A stretch of DNA of 64,000 nucleotides from Legionella sp. 515359 (GTDB lineage: Bacteria; Pseudomonadota; Gammaproteobacteria; Legionellales; Legionellaceae). The notes under the pieces were generated by a model that worked only from the letters and a program-made list of their open reading frames with translations, did not search any database and was not told where the DNA came from. The DNA is taken from the NCBI GenBank assembly GCA_025941565.1, contig JAPCYN010000015.1, forward strand, positions 1 through 64,000. Direction: 5' to 3'. Below, one piece after another: positions 17,932 through 26,933 of the stretch; positions within the stretch are counted from its first letter, which is position 1; every line of letters starts with the position of its first letter. A program made the position numbers and the translations under genes.

Positions 17932-18147
17932 TTATTTGTCTATTATGGTTTGTTTATGACATTTGTAGATGATTTTTCCTGTAGCAATCTCAATGATTTC
18001 TCCTTCAGCTCCTGAATGTTCCAAATCACATTGTTCACTTAATAGAACCATCAAAGAATCGACGCTTGTTCCAGTTGTTTTAGAAATAATTTTGTCTTCT
18101 ATTTTAACCCTGGCTTCATAGAGATCTTTCTCTTTAGGTGCGCTCAT
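17932..18147 (-). CDS. Small hypothetical protein
   Basis: 71 residues from the ATG at 18147, which has ggaggt eight bases upstream; a TTG six codons earlier overlaps the ribosome-binding site and is unlikely. The sequence (LYEARVKIEDKIISKTTGT, then EGEIIEIATGKIIYKCHKQ) suggests a small mostly beta fold. Two cysteines, in EQCDL and YKCHK, could bind a metal. It lies between the ATPase and the DUF302 gene on the same strand, so it may share their regulation. No family is recognised. Confidence 0.7.
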   Translation of the reverse strand: MSAPKEKDLYEARVKIEDKIISKTTGTSVDSLMVLLSEQCDLEHSGAEGEIIEIATGKIIYKCHKQTIIDK

Positions 18148-18249
18148 ATCCGTTACCTCCAATTGTCTACTCCTATATGCATAGTATAGTGCAAACTTCT
18201 TTTTTAACCGTGTTCGAACGGGTACAAAACGCTTTTGTGATCAAATCAG

Positions 18250-20136
18250 TTAACCAATAAATGAAGCGCTAACAGGGGGTAAATCAATTTTAATTTTTCC
18301 GCCCCAGGCGAGTCTTAGCGCATTAACAATCGCAAGCGCATCAATTACTTCTTGAAGAATGGCGCCCGTTACAGGAGTAATCAAACCGATGGAGGCAAAA
18401 CTCATCCCAATGACACTGAGTAACATTCCGCCAATGGCACTTTGTAATGCAATTTTACGGGTATTCAAGCTCAGGTGAATCAACTCATCAACTTTTCCCA
18501 ACGTATTTTCCATGATAACGGCACCTGCTGCCTCAGAAGTTATATTGCTAAATTGTCCAAAGGCGATACCTACTGTTGCTGCGGTAAGTGCGGGGGCATC
18601 ATTAATGCCATCCCCCATAAATACAGTAGGCGCTTTGTTTCTTTCTTCACGAACAATGGCAAGTTTTTGTTCGGGACTTTGTGAGGCACGAATTTCTTTG
18701 AGATTTAACTGTGACGCTAAATATCTTACTTCGGACTCACGATCACCAGAGACAAGCATGATTTTTTTAAACTGATGTGAAGGGGTTAAGTGACTGATAA
18801 AGGATTTTCCTTCTTTTCGAGGAGCATCATGAAAAACCAACGAAGCTGCAAATTGCTCATCGTAGAGGATAATGCACTCTAACCCATGAGATTCCGGTGG
18901 AAGTTCACTGGCAGATTCAGGCTTATTGAGCAGAAACTTATTGCGGCTGGTAACATGAATCGTGTGATCCGCTATGATTCCTGTTAATCCTTGCCCCGGT
19001 TTTTCAGAAACATGAGAGGCTTCAAGCAATTTTAAATGGCGTTCTTCAGCAGCCTTAAGAATTGCTGGGGCAAGAGGATGTTTTGAATAACGTTCAAGGC
19101 TTGCTGTAGATTGTAAAATGATGTCCGGATTGATGAGGGTGTTTTGGGCAAGGTGGATTTCTGATAAGGCAGGTTTACCGTAGGTCAATGTCCCGGTTTT
19201 ATCAAAAATTGCAGTTTGGCAAGTAGGTAAGCGTTCAAGAACGGTTGGATCACGAATAATGATACTTTGTTTTGCTGCCATAGAAATAGCACTGATTAAT
19301 GTAATGGGAATGGCAATAAGCAAAGGACAGGGGGTGGCGATGACGATTACAGCAAGAAATCGCATGGCATCTCCAGTGAAATACCAGGCAGCACAGGCAA
19401 AGATCAAGGCTAATGGAGCAAAAATCGCGCCAATTTGATCGCCTAATCGTTGTAAAGATGGTTTTTTTTGCTCTGCTTCCCTGAGTACTTCAACAATTGC
19501 TGCGTAACGTGAATCAGAAGGTAATTTGGTTGCCTGGATGGTTAACGGGGATTCCCCGTTGATTGCACCGGAAATTACAGAGGTTCCAGGCGCTTTTGAT
19601 ATCATATACGGTTCGCCAGTCAGATAGGATTCATCCATTACCCCATGTCCCTCGACAACAGTGCCATCGACAGGGCAAATTTCATAGGGATAAATTACAA
19701 TATGATTGTCAATACGAATATCATCTAAAGTGATGTCTTCTATTTGGTCTTTTATTTTTCGATGCACTTTGGTAGGCATACGCGCAGCGAGAGCCATCAA
19801 GACTGAAGATGCTTTACGCATGGCGTATTGTTCCAATGTTTGTCCACCAGCCAACATCAGGATAATGAGCACAACAGCCAGGTATTCATGCAGGAGGGTA
19901 CCCGTGATTAATGCAATCGCAGCCAAGGAGTCCGCACCTAAATTTCCGCGAATCAATTTGAACACGATTTGTAAAAATAAGGGAATCCCTCCTAAGGCTA
20001 TGAGGATCAATAAAGGGATTTCTGCTAAAGAAAAATCCATTATTTTCATCATGATATAGAGAAGAATCGCAATTAATGACAGAAAAACTAAAATCATTTT
20101 CCATTTTGAAGCCATTGGGAAAGAGGAGAGGTTCAT
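18250..20136 (-). CDS. P1B-type heavy-metal ATPase with TPC motif
   Basis: 628 residues. It has all P-type ATPase signatures: TGEP (173-176), phosphorylated Asp312 in DKTGTLT, the P1B-specific SKHPLAPA, and GDGINDAPAL. The metal-site motif in the sixth helix is TPCP (268-271) rather than CPC, a variant in poorly characterised P1B groups, so the transported ion cannot be assigned. There is no N-terminal CxxC metal-binding domain, and the first helices start almost at once. It should export a metal across the inner membrane. It is adjacent to the sulfide region on the same strand. Confidence 0.93.
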   Translation of the reverse strand: MNLSSFPMASKWKMILVFLSLIAILLYIMMKIMDFSLAEIPLLILIALGGIPLFLQIVFKLIRGNLGADSLAAIALITGTLLHEYLAVVLIILMLAGGQTLEQYAMRKASSVLMALAARMPTKVHRKIKDQIEDITLDDIRIDNHIVIYPYEICPVDGTVVEGHGVMDESYLTGEPYMISKAPGTSVISGAINGESPLTIQATKLPSDSRYAAIVEVLREAEQKKPSLQRLGDQIGAIFAPLALIFACAAWYFTGDAMRFLAVIVIATPCPLLIAIPITLISAISMAAKQSIIIRDPTVLERLPTCQTAIFDKTGTLTYGKPALSEIHLAQNTLINPDIILQSTASLERYSKHPLAPAILKAAEERHLKLLEASHVSEKPGQGLTGIIADHTIHVTSRNKFLLNKPESASELPPESHGLECIILYDEQFAASLVFHDAPRKEGKSFISHLTPSHQFKKIMLVSGDRESEVRYLASQLNLKEIRASQSPEQKLAIVREERNKAPTVFMGDGINDAPALTAATVGIAFGQFSNITSEAAGAVIMENTLGKVDELIHLSLNTRKIALQSAIGGMLLSVIGMSFASIGLITPVTGAILQEVIDALAIVNALRLAWGGKIKIDLPPVSASFIG

Positions 20137-20203
20137 CGCTTTTGAGGTTGAAGTTTTATATTTTAAATCATAGTTAAGTGGAGGCGATGATTCAAGTTTT
20201 GTT

Positions 20204-20231
20204 GCCTGGGTGCAGCGTAGTTAACCCAGGC
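20204..20231. terminator. Hairpin terminator after the chitinase gene
   Basis: GCCTGGGT pairs with ACCCAGGC around a 12-base loop containing gcagcgtag, ten bases after the chitinase stop on the minus strand. On that strand acaaaact follows. The loop matches the gcagcg core of repeats at 36817 and 47055. Confidence 0.65.
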
Positions 20232-20240
20232 GACAAAGGA

Positions 20241-21758
20241 TTAATTACATAGACTTTTGTAAGCTGCAACCAGGCTGTTTGGATTAGAAACCGGCAAGTC
20301 CGTATCAGCGCTCCACATAATGGCGCCTTTAAGTTGCTTGCTCTTGATAAATCGGCATACCGCCTTAACTGCTTCTGGAGATTGGTAGCCAACAAATTGT
20401 TTGGCTGCTGAATTGTAGAGATAAGAACCGGTAATGAATGGATTATTGTTTTCATCCAAGACATTGACGTGATACATCTTATAATTGAGTTGTTTCACCA
20501 ATTGATCCACGGCTTTATAAGGTAATAGACCCTCTTGAATTGAAAATTCAGAGGTAAAATGGCTGGCACCAGTCCAAGGTTGTTCAAAGCCTGGAAGAGT
20601 AGGGTTTTCACCAGGCTCTACCCCAGAAAATCCTCGTCCATAGGCAGCTAAACCAACTTGTAATTTTTCCTTGGGCATTCCGTATGCAAGAACTTGTTCC
20701 GTAATCGAATCCGTTGCATAGTTGATCGCGAACTCATCTTTACGGCAGGTATCGGGTTGCTTTAAATAAGCGTGAACTGCGGTATAGGGATCACTGCTTT
20801 GAGACCAGGGGCCATGTAAATCATAGGTCATTAAATTTACACTATCTGCATAATTCGCAATGTGTTTAAACCAACCGTCATCAACTGATTGATTGATTTT
20901 TTCCAAATAATCCTTATTCACGGTAATGGTTACAGAGATATATGCATCTTTTCCTAAGGTTTGCCGACTGGCTTTGACTAAATCAAAAAGATGTTTATAG
21001 TCTGCCAGGGTATTGGCATCAGGAGGCAATTGACCACCAGTTTGCAGATCAATAGGCGGCTCGAAATCATAATCAATTCCCTTTAAATTTTTGAAATGAT
21101 TCATCCATGATTTAAACTGAATTAGGAATTTATCCTGGTTAGCAAATAGGGCGGCAAATGTGGCCGTGCTGATTCCTTTATTATCTACCGTGTTCGCTCC
21201 GCCGATGGCAATAATACGTTTTGCGGTATATTTATTGGAGTTGATAAAGGCACCAAAGCTATTGAGTTGCCCTACACCTTTTTGATCCGTGTAATTAAAC
21301 AATTCTTTTTGACCGGTGTTGCCATTCATTTGCACGGAGGCACAAGCGCCTTGATTTGCAGCGCAAAAATCAAGAAACGCTTTAGTTTCTGGAGGTAAGG
21401 GCGATATCCAGGAACCTTCTAAAGGTAACTCGCCCCAAAGATCTGCAAAATGCATTAAACCGTCCCAGCTGGAAGGAATTTGATACTGGGCCTGATTGGG
21501 ATCTTTGCTATTCCATACTTGTAAAAAACTCCAGGCAATCACCTCAGCCTTATTAAATTGAGCAACCATTTCTGGATTGGAAACATAAGCTAATTGTCCA
21601 TAAGGTCGACCAATTTTATAAGCACCGTCATATTCATAAGGGTTTTGAGCATACATAGACCAATTGGTGGTATATAAGGTTAGTGCTGCATTTGCTGCCA
21701 CGGGAATCAGTAAGGCAGTAAGAGTGGTTATTCGCATAATTTTCTTTAAAAAAGTCAT
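20241..21758 (-). CDS. Secreted GH18 chitinase
   Basis: 505 residues. A signal peptide ends VAANA (residue 24). The GH18 substrate-binding strand AIGG (184-187) and catalytic motif GIDYDFE (227-233, acid Glu233) are present, followed by NLMTYDLHG and MPKEKLQVGLAAYGRGF. In place of the first Asp of DGxDxDxE there is Lys226, a tolerated variation. The product would hydrolyse beta-1,4-linked N-acetylglucosamine polymers outside the cell, probably via type II secretion. It lies downstream of the LuxR gene (78-base gap), suggesting regulation by it, and ends in a hairpin. Confidence 0.92.
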   Translation of the reverse strand: MTFLKKIMRITTLTALLIPVAANAALTLYTTNWSMYAQNPYEYDGAYKIGRPYGQLAYVSNPEMVAQFNKAEVIAWSFLQVWNSKDPNQAQYQIPSSWDGLMHFADLWGELPLEGSWISPLPPETKAFLDFCAANQGACASVQMNGNTGQKELFNYTDQKGVGQLNSFGAFINSNKYTAKRIIAIGGANTVDNKGISTATFAALFANQDKFLIQFKSWMNHFKNLKGIDYDFEPPIDLQTGGQLPPDANTLADYKHLFDLVKASRQTLGKDAYISVTITVNKDYLEKINQSVDDGWFKHIANYADSVNLMTYDLHGPWSQSSDPYTAVHAYLKQPDTCRKDEFAINYATDSITEQVLAYGMPKEKLQVGLAAYGRGFSGVEPGENPTLPGFEQPWTGASHFTSEFSIQEGLLPYKAVDQLVKQLNYKMYHVNVLDENNNPFITGSYLYNSAAKQFVGYQSPEAVKAVCRFIKSKQLKGAIMWSADTDLPVSNPNSLVAAYKSLCN

Positions 21759-21836
21759 TATGATTCTCCAATAGATGAGTGGTTAAATTTTAATGCCAAT
21801 GATTAATAGATAACCACTGTCAATTGTGACAGGGGG

Positions 21837-22583
21837 TCATAGCGTTAATAATTGATACTCTAATGCCTTTGCCAAAGATTGATATTTATTTTTGGTGCCT
21901 AATTTTTTATTGATTTTTTGAATATGAAAATTAATGGTTCGCTCGCTGATTTCGAGTCGTTGTGACATCACTTTGACTGAAAGCTGTTCTGCAATCAACA
22001 ACAGGCATTGAATTTCACGTTGGGTTAAATGAAATGCTTCTCTTTCGCTGACCTGATCTAAAAGATGATTCTGGATGTAGTGATAGTAGTGATGAGCTGC
22101 AACAAAGAATTCATATTGCGCACCGCTTTCTTGTAAATTACAGTGTTGATTTTGCATTTGTACTAATAACAAAATTGCAAAATTATTATGCGGTCCATGA
22201 ATGGGAATCGACAAGCCTGATTCCACACCAAAGGCAATAGAATCTTCGCGCATTTTACGCTCTGATTCACTGGTCGCTTGTGCCAATTGCTGTTTTAAAT
22301 TCCAATAAATGGGCAAATGATTGTTATAAACAAAGTTCAGCGTGCTATCGATATTATGGTATTGTTCAGCAAGGTAATGTTGATGCCATGATTTAAAATT
22401 GGCAGAACACATATCATATTTTAAGCGATTAGCTGAGTTTGGATGATAAGCATAATAAGTGAATGAAAATGTTGTAATCCCTTTTTTGTTTAAGTAACAA
22501 CTCAAAGCATGATCACAATCAGTCAGTGAGGGCGCTTGTACCAATTCATTTTCTAAAGTCACGAGTAAATCAATCATATGCAT
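21837..22583 (-). CDS. LuxR-family regulator with autoinducer-binding domain
   Basis: 248 residues. The N-terminal domain keeps most acyl-homoserine-lactone contact positions: Trp in KSWHQHY, Tyr in EQY, Asp in NIDST, Trp in PIYW and Gly in ESGLSIP; the usual Pro after Asp is Ser. The C-terminal HTH is complete: LTQREIQCLLLIAEQLSVK, then ISERTINFHIQKINKKLG. No LuxI is in the window, so it is a solo receptor. Its start overlaps the MFS stop by 14 bases, so both are on one transcript, and the chitinase is next downstream. Confidence 0.92.
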   Translation of the reverse strand: MHMIDLLVTLENELVQAPSLTDCDHALSCYLNKKGITTFSFTYYAYHPNSANRLKYDMCSANFKSWHQHYLAEQYHNIDSTLNFVYNNHLPIYWNLKQQLAQATSESERKMREDSIAFGVESGLSIPIHGPHNNFAILLLVQMQNQHCNLQESGAQYEFFVAAHHYYHYIQNHLLDQVSEREAFHLTQREIQCLLLIAEQLSVKVMSQRLEISERTINFHIQKINKKLGTKNKYQSLAKALEYQLLTL

Positions 22584-23844
22584 TCATCGCTCTGCAGGTG
22601 ATTAGGACAAGCGCCGTATTTGCTGCAAAAATATAAAGAAAAAAACCGGAATAACCCAGTTGTTGTTCTATCCAGCCGCTAAATCCCCCAAAAAGTACGT
22701 AACTTAAAGCCATGATTGAGGTACAGACTGTGTACATTGACATCGGGTAAGGGCTTTTGTTGGCAACGGTTAAGAGATATCCCATATAAGTTCCATTGGC
22801 TAACCCTACGGTAAATTGATTCAGTAAAATGACAAGATAAAGCAAGAGATGATTCGCATGAAAAAGAGGGAATAAAAGGTAAAGCAAATGGCCTAGTAGC
22901 AAGAATACAGTTACATTTTTTAAACATTTTTCAAGCACATAATTCGTAATGAGCCATCCTGAAAAAAAAATGCCTAGCATTAGGAAGATACTGCCGGCAA
23001 GTCCATAGAGCTGTCCAACCTGAGATAAATTGAGTCCCAATCCTCCTTCTTTATCCAACAAAAACAAGGGAATAATTTTTTGCATCTGTGCTTCTGAAAA
23101 ATTATATAAAAAAATGAAGAGTAATGTTGGGCAGATTGGGGTATTAAAGAGAAGCGTTTTAAAAACTTGGCGGTAATTCGGATGAATCAATTCTACTTTT
23201 TTCGGGCTTTCCGGAATTTTGGCTTTATGATAAAAAGTAAGTAAAAACCCGATAACAAACAAGCTAAAAAAAAATATTCGCCATATATTGAGTTTATAAT
23301 GTAAGGCCAGGCTACCAATTAAAGCCAATAATCCGCCTTTAATGATGAACCGCCCCATTTGATAAAAGAAGCTGCGTAAAGCGACATATCTTTTTTGTTC
23401 CTCATTATTTAAATTAAGTAAATAAATTCCATCAGAAACAATATCATGAAGCGAGGAAATAAAAGCAATACCTACAAAGCCTAATGAGCTGAGAATAAGA
23501 AAATAGGGGTTATTGACACAAAATGCCAATATCATAAAAAGCAGGGTTAAAATGGTTTGAGCATAAAGAGTTAATTTTTTTCTCGAAGCAAGATCTTCCA
23601 GAAAAGGAGCGAATAGAGGTTTAATTGTCCACGGTAGCATGAATAAACTGGTCAAAAGAGTAGCTTGTGTATTCGCCACTCCATATTGTTGATACATAAC
23701 GGTCGCAATCAAAGTGACAACCACATAAGGCATACTTTGAAAAAAATAGAGGCTGGCTATCCATTGATGGTTCTTTGGAGGTACTAAGGAAAACACGTGG
23801 CAATTCCAATCTATTGTTGCCCATATTGTAACATAATTGACCAT
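22570..23844 (-). CDS. MFS transporter, AmpG-like
   Basis: 424 residues with about twelve hydrophobic helices. The N-terminal region ASLYFFQSMPYVVV and LFMLPWTIKPLFAPFLEDL is the signature of the AmpG/SLC33-like branch of the major facilitator superfamily, which includes muropeptide permeases. The substrate could be a cell-wall sugar or chito-oligosaccharide, given the chitinase two genes downstream; that link is inference. It starts at ATG 23844 with a short cytosolic N-terminus, and overlaps the LuxR gene start, so the two are translationally coupled. Confidence 0.88.
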   Translation of the reverse strand: MVNYVTIWATIDWNCHVFSLVPPKNHQWIASLYFFQSMPYVVVTLIATVMYQQYGVANTQATLLTSLFMLPWTIKPLFAPFLEDLASRKKLTLYAQTILTLLFMILAFCVNNPYFLILSSLGFVGIAFISSLHDIVSDGIYLLNLNNEEQKRYVALRSFFYQMGRFIIKGGLLALIGSLALHYKLNIWRIFFFSLFVIGFLLTFYHKAKIPESPKKVELIHPNYRQVFKTLLFNTPICPTLLFIFLYNFSEAQMQKIIPLFLLDKEGGLGLNLSQVGQLYGLAGSIFLMLGIFFSGWLITNYVLEKCLKNVTVFLLLGHLLYLLFPLFHANHLLLYLVILLNQFTVGLANGTYMGYLLTVANKSPYPMSMYTVCTSIMALSYVLFGGFSGWIEQQLGYSGFFLYIFAANTALVLITCRAMNAYD

Positions 23845-23915
23845 ATATAAGAATAGGCCCTAACATTGTTGATGGATTTTGATTATTCTGGAGGTAAGAG
23901 ATTGCATTTCTGCGC

Positions 23916-24806
23916 TTATTTAGGCGCAGGCTCTGCTGCAATTTGATCTTCTAATTCATCAGAATCTTCGAGCTCTTCAGTCATTTTAGAAATATAGGTA
24001 TCCAGAGATTGCTGTTCTTCTTCAGCGTTCTGAGTTGCTATTCTCTTTATTCGCTCTGTAATAAGAAGCATGTCTTTAGCATGAACTGTCTTGATATTGT
24101 ATTTGAGAAAAATATTCTCATTAATGTATGAGATGATTTCCTGCATGTTCGCAGGGATTTTTACATCGATTAAAGGTTCTGCAGTATATAATTCAAGATA
24201 AATACTTTCTTTTTCAGAATTAGAAACAGAAGGATTAATCAGTTGGGCTAATTTTTGCAAATGTTCTGATAGATTTGTTTTAGATGACTTTGTATCCATC
24301 AACCAGGCTGCGAGAGAAAAAGAGTTATCCTCCATGCCATATGCCACGTTTGACTGATAAATGTACCCCAGAATTCCTTGGGGTGCTTTTTCACAAGCTA
24401 CCATGACATAGGCGTGTCCTGGTATGTCGATGCGAATAATTTTGGGTAAGTCTCCTTCTAGTGCTTCATATAGATGAGCAAAAGATTGCACTTTGTTTCT
24501 TTTTGTGGCTATCATTTCATCGCCAGTCATCATATTGCAAAATGCATTTGCAATATCACCACATCCAACCGGTGCAAAAATAGCGTTCGCTATGGACGTA
24601 TTGATGAGTCCGTTTTTTTTCATCGTTAAGAGAATTTTGACGGTGGTTTCCAAGTCGATTCCGCAGATTGCTAAATAGAGTCGAGCATCTGCCACACTAT
24701 TAAAGCGTCTTGCATAGGCACCCAATATTAATTTTCGAAAAGCGTCATCAAAACTATCTATTGAACAGTGGTTTGATGAGGCGAAAAAAGCAGATTTGCT
24801 TTGCAT
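23916..24806 (-). CDS. Effector-like protein with possible Cys/His hydrolase fold
   Basis: 296 residues. The tail is a classic acidic block (EEEQQSLDTYISKMTEELED, then more Glu and Asp), typical of Dot/Icm secretion signals. The centre has PVGCGDIANAFC, then PGHAYVMVACEKAPQG and GYIYQSNVAYG, an order that could place a Cys, a His and an Asn/Asp/Gln in a papain-like site. There is no signal peptide or membrane helix. Function is inference; no family is firmly recognised. Confidence 0.75.
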   Translation of the reverse strand: MQSKSAFFASSNHCSIDSFDDAFRKLILGAYARRFNSVADARLYLAICGIDLETTVKILLTMKKNGLINTSIANAIFAPVGCGDIANAFCNMMTGDEMIATKRNKVQSFAHLYEALEGDLPKIIRIDIPGHAYVMVACEKAPQGILGYIYQSNVAYGMEDNSFSLAAWLMDTKSSKTNLSEHLQKLAQLINPSVSNSEKESIYLELYTAEPLIDVKIPANMQEIISYINENIFLKYNIKTVHAKDMLLITERIKRIATQNAEEEQQSLDTYISKMTEELEDSDELEDQIAAEPAPK

Positions 24807-24890
24807 AAAAATGGAATAAAATTATATATTGTTATACAATAGTGCAACTTTTTGGGAAGTGTGGCAAGAATTTTAATCAGTTAAATAAGT

Positions 24891-25220
24891 ATGATGCGCG
24901 AACCGAATAATTATAAATTTTTTATAGAAATCAATACATTCAAGAATCAGGTTCAGGTGATACTCAATCGTCTAAGGAAACTGAAAGATCCCAATGTAAC
25001 TAATGCGATTAGGCTTATCATGGATGGAAAACTCAATAATTCTTTATCTGCAGAGCTCGTGACTTTAGATTCTCTTTTAAATCATCCAGAACGGTATGTT
25101 AAGAATATGAATACTCAAACCAAAGAGGCCATTCATTCTGCAATTAAGAAAATTCTAGAAGCCTTTATCGCTGAATTCAGCGAAGAAGCAATTTGCTTAA
25201 GAACAATACCCAGAGCTTAA
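24891..25220 (+). CDS. Small helical hypothetical protein
   Basis: 109 residues opening with two ATGs; the ribosome-binding site is weak. The sequence reads as four helices (TFKNQVQVILNRLRKLKD, ELVTLDSLLNHPERYVKNM, TKEAIHSAIKKILEAFIAEF). It sits on the opposite strand between two effector-like genes. Similar short helical proteins abound in Legionella accessory regions. No family is recognised. Confidence 0.5.
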   Translation: MMREPNNYKFFIEINTFKNQVQVILNRLRKLKDPNVTNAIRLIMDGKLNNSLSAELVTLDSLLNHPERYVKNMNTQTKEAIHSAIKKILEAFIAEFSEEAICLRTIPRA

Positions 25221-25285
25221 AAGGCGAGTAAGGGAGTATGGGTTTATTTTTTATTCTTTAAGGGAGGGATAATTGTCAATACACT

Positions 25286-25861
25286 CTAATTATTGTCACT
25301 ATCTTCTTCAATCCAGCAATCACTAGGTCCACCTGGTGGTGTTGGACGCCTTGGCATTGGTGTTGGATGAAATTTTGCTCCTTTTTCATTTCCCGTAAAT
25401 CGAGTGGTTTCTTTTTTACGATGTATGCCGATGGTTTTGTTTAAGGTATCAATCAGGTTTTGTTCTTTAAATAGAAAAAAGAGCGCGTTATCTCCCAAAG
25501 TTTTATCAGATTCACATTTGCTCATGATGAATAAATTCGCGTGATTTTTATCATTAAAGTTTGCAATTTCTCTTTTTTCCAAAGTGTTTTCTGCGTTTAC
25601 CATCACGTGAAATGGGAGCTGAGTGAGATTGAGATCTCCATTACCTTCTGCATATTTCGCATATGCAACAGAGATATTTTCCCTATTTAATTCATGTAAT
25701 AAATCAGAATCGTCATAGAGCCTGAAAATAATTTTTTGTTTTTCCAGTTCTGCAGTTGTTAGTTTTTTTGCAATAAAGATTCGCGAGTCATTTAATTCGC
25801 TAAACTCGGCAATCACTTTTTCTTCGCTTCTTGCAAATTGTTCGGTAATTTTATATCGCAT
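25286..25861 (-). CDS. Hypothetical protein with proline-rich acidic tail
   Basis: 191 residues from the ATG at 25861; a TTG two codons upstream is possible, and neither has a strong ribosome-binding site. The body is mixed alpha/beta (KKLTTAELEKQKIIFRLYDD, QLPFHVMVNAENTLEKREI). The tail is proline-rich (PTPMPRRPTPPGGPSD) and ends acidic (IEEDSDNN), which could be a host SH3-type ligand and a secretion signal. It is isolated. Effector status is inference. Confidence 0.7.
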   Translation of the reverse strand: MRYKITEQFARSEEKVIAEFSELNDSRIFIAKKLTTAELEKQKIIFRLYDDSDLLHELNRENISVAYAKYAEGNGDLNLTQLPFHVMVNAENTLEKREIANFNDKNHANLFIMSKCESDKTLGDNALFFLFKEQNLIDTLNKTIGIHRKKETTRFTGNEKGAKFHPTPMPRRPTPPGGPSDCWIEEDSDNN

Positions 25862-25990
25862 ATCCAATGAAGGGGCATAACTTCGGTTTAATTATTTTTC
25901 AAATTGCTTAAATATTATACTATACTACTCTAAAGTTTGTAAAGTGCTTCTTTATTTTTTAAGTATACATTTCTTATTTATGGAAGGGTA

Positions 25991-26019
25991 GGGCGTATTT
26001 TTACGTCCCGAAGAAGGAG
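25991..26019 (+). promoter_or_regulatory. Leader hairpin and strong ribosome-binding site
   Basis: GGGCGTA (25991-25997) pairs with TACGTCCC (26002-26009) with one bulged base. AAGGAG (26014-26019) follows at once, six bases before the ATG at 26026. The hairpin abuts the ribosome site and may modulate translation. The site serves a short frame rather than the GNAT frame. Confidence 0.5.
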
Positions 26020-26025
26020 AGCAAA

Positions 26026-26124
26026 ATGATTAATAAACAGGTAAATGGAGTGAATAAATTTGTTTATGGTGTTCATTATGAAAAAAATAGATTTAGTTGT
26101 TGCAAAGCCGAACCAACTGAGTAG
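26026..26124 (+). CDS. 32-codon leader or frameshifted start of the GNAT-like gene
   Basis: This frame has the strongest ribosome-binding site in the area and reads MINKQVNGVNKFVYGVHYE before a run of seven A residues (26081-26087), then diverges to end in KAEPTE. Removing one A would join it in frame to IDLVVAKPNQLS of the GNAT-like protein. Either it is a leader peptide, or the GNAT gene truly starts here and the A7 tract is a frameshift (mutation, slippage or sequencing error). A precursor-peptide role beside the ThiF enzyme is possible but unsupported by motif. Confidence 0.35.
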   Translation: MINKQVNGVNKFVYGVHYEKNRFSCCKAEPTE

Positions 26125-26896
26125 TAAGCAGAAATCCGATTATGTAACCCTTCATCAAGAATATTTATTTTTAGACCAGGAGACATTGCTCGATTATTTA
26201 TCCCCGAGAGATTATGTATTGCTATTTTACGATAAAAGTACAATAAAACTTGTCGCAACAATAGGCGTTTCTGTAATCCATTTTAAAAATGATGTGCTTG
26301 TTTATTTTGGAAATGTTGTTGTGGATACATCTTATAAGCATTCAGGTATTATTTCGTATGCTTCTACAAAATACATTTTAAAATTATTTTTATTACATCC
26401 CTTTAAAAATAAATACTGCTGCGGTTTGGCTTCATCATCAGGCACTTTGGAATATTCCTTAAAACATAAGCCTTCCTGGCCTAATCCCGAAGAAAAAACA
26501 CCGCCACATATGGTTCAATTAATGATGGATGCATTACAAAAACTCAATATTGACAAATATCGGGTTAAAAATGGTAATGTAATTACCTATAATTTATCCG
26601 AAAAAATAAATTCCACTTTTCATAAAAAGGGGCATGCTTCTACCAAAATGGATAAGTATTTCAATAAAATTAACCCTTATTCGGAGCAAGGGGAGCAAGT
26701 TTTTTTCCTAAACCCATTTACACTCAAAAATACAATAGATCTGGCGGTACATGGTTTGCATAATCATTTAATAAAACATCCGAAGCTCTATCATAAAATT
26801 ATAAAATGTAAATCGACTAAACCTGTTTATACAATTTTTCTTTTAACCATAACGATGATAAAACTGAAATTATGGACGAATAAGAAGGAAGTGTAA
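26078..26896 (+). CDS. GNAT-fold acyltransferase-like protein
   Basis: 272 residues from ATG 26078, which has no ribosome-binding site; a strong one lies at 26014, in another frame, separated by an A7 tract. The core LVATIGVSVIHFKNDVLVYF, then NVVVDTSYKHSGIISYASTKY has the beta4-beta5/alpha3 layout of GNAT enzymes, with KHSGI in the acyl-CoA pyrophosphate loop. The C-terminal part is larger than a minimal GNAT (about 150 residues). It ends 37 bases before the ThiF-nitroreductase gene, so both are probably one operon. N-acyl amino-acid synthases of similar fold are a possible relative. Confidence 0.7.
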   Translation: MKKIDLVVAKPNQLSSKQKSDYVTLHQEYLFLDQETLLDYLSPRDYVLLFYDKSTIKLVATIGVSVIHFKNDVLVYFGNVVVDTSYKHSGIISYASTKYILKLFLLHPFKNKYCCGLASSSGTLEYSLKHKPSWPNPEEKTPPHMVQLMMDALQKLNIDKYRVKNGNVITYNLSEKINSTFHKKGHASTKMDKYFNKINPYSEQGEQVFFLNPFTLKNTIDLAVHGLHNHLIKHPKLYHKIIKCKSTKPVYTIFLLTITMIKLKLWTNKKEV

Positions 26897-26933
26897 CCGA
26901 TGTGTTTCAATTCTAAAGGATAAGGAAAACATT

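Noticed and set aside
20192-20464. 90-residue frame overlapping the chitinase end
   Set aside because: Shadow frame inside a well-supported gene and across its terminator.
26026-26124. RiPP precursor peptide for the ThiF enzyme
   Set aside because: The 32-codon frame lacks a leader/core pattern and joins the GNAT frame after a one-base change, which is simpler.
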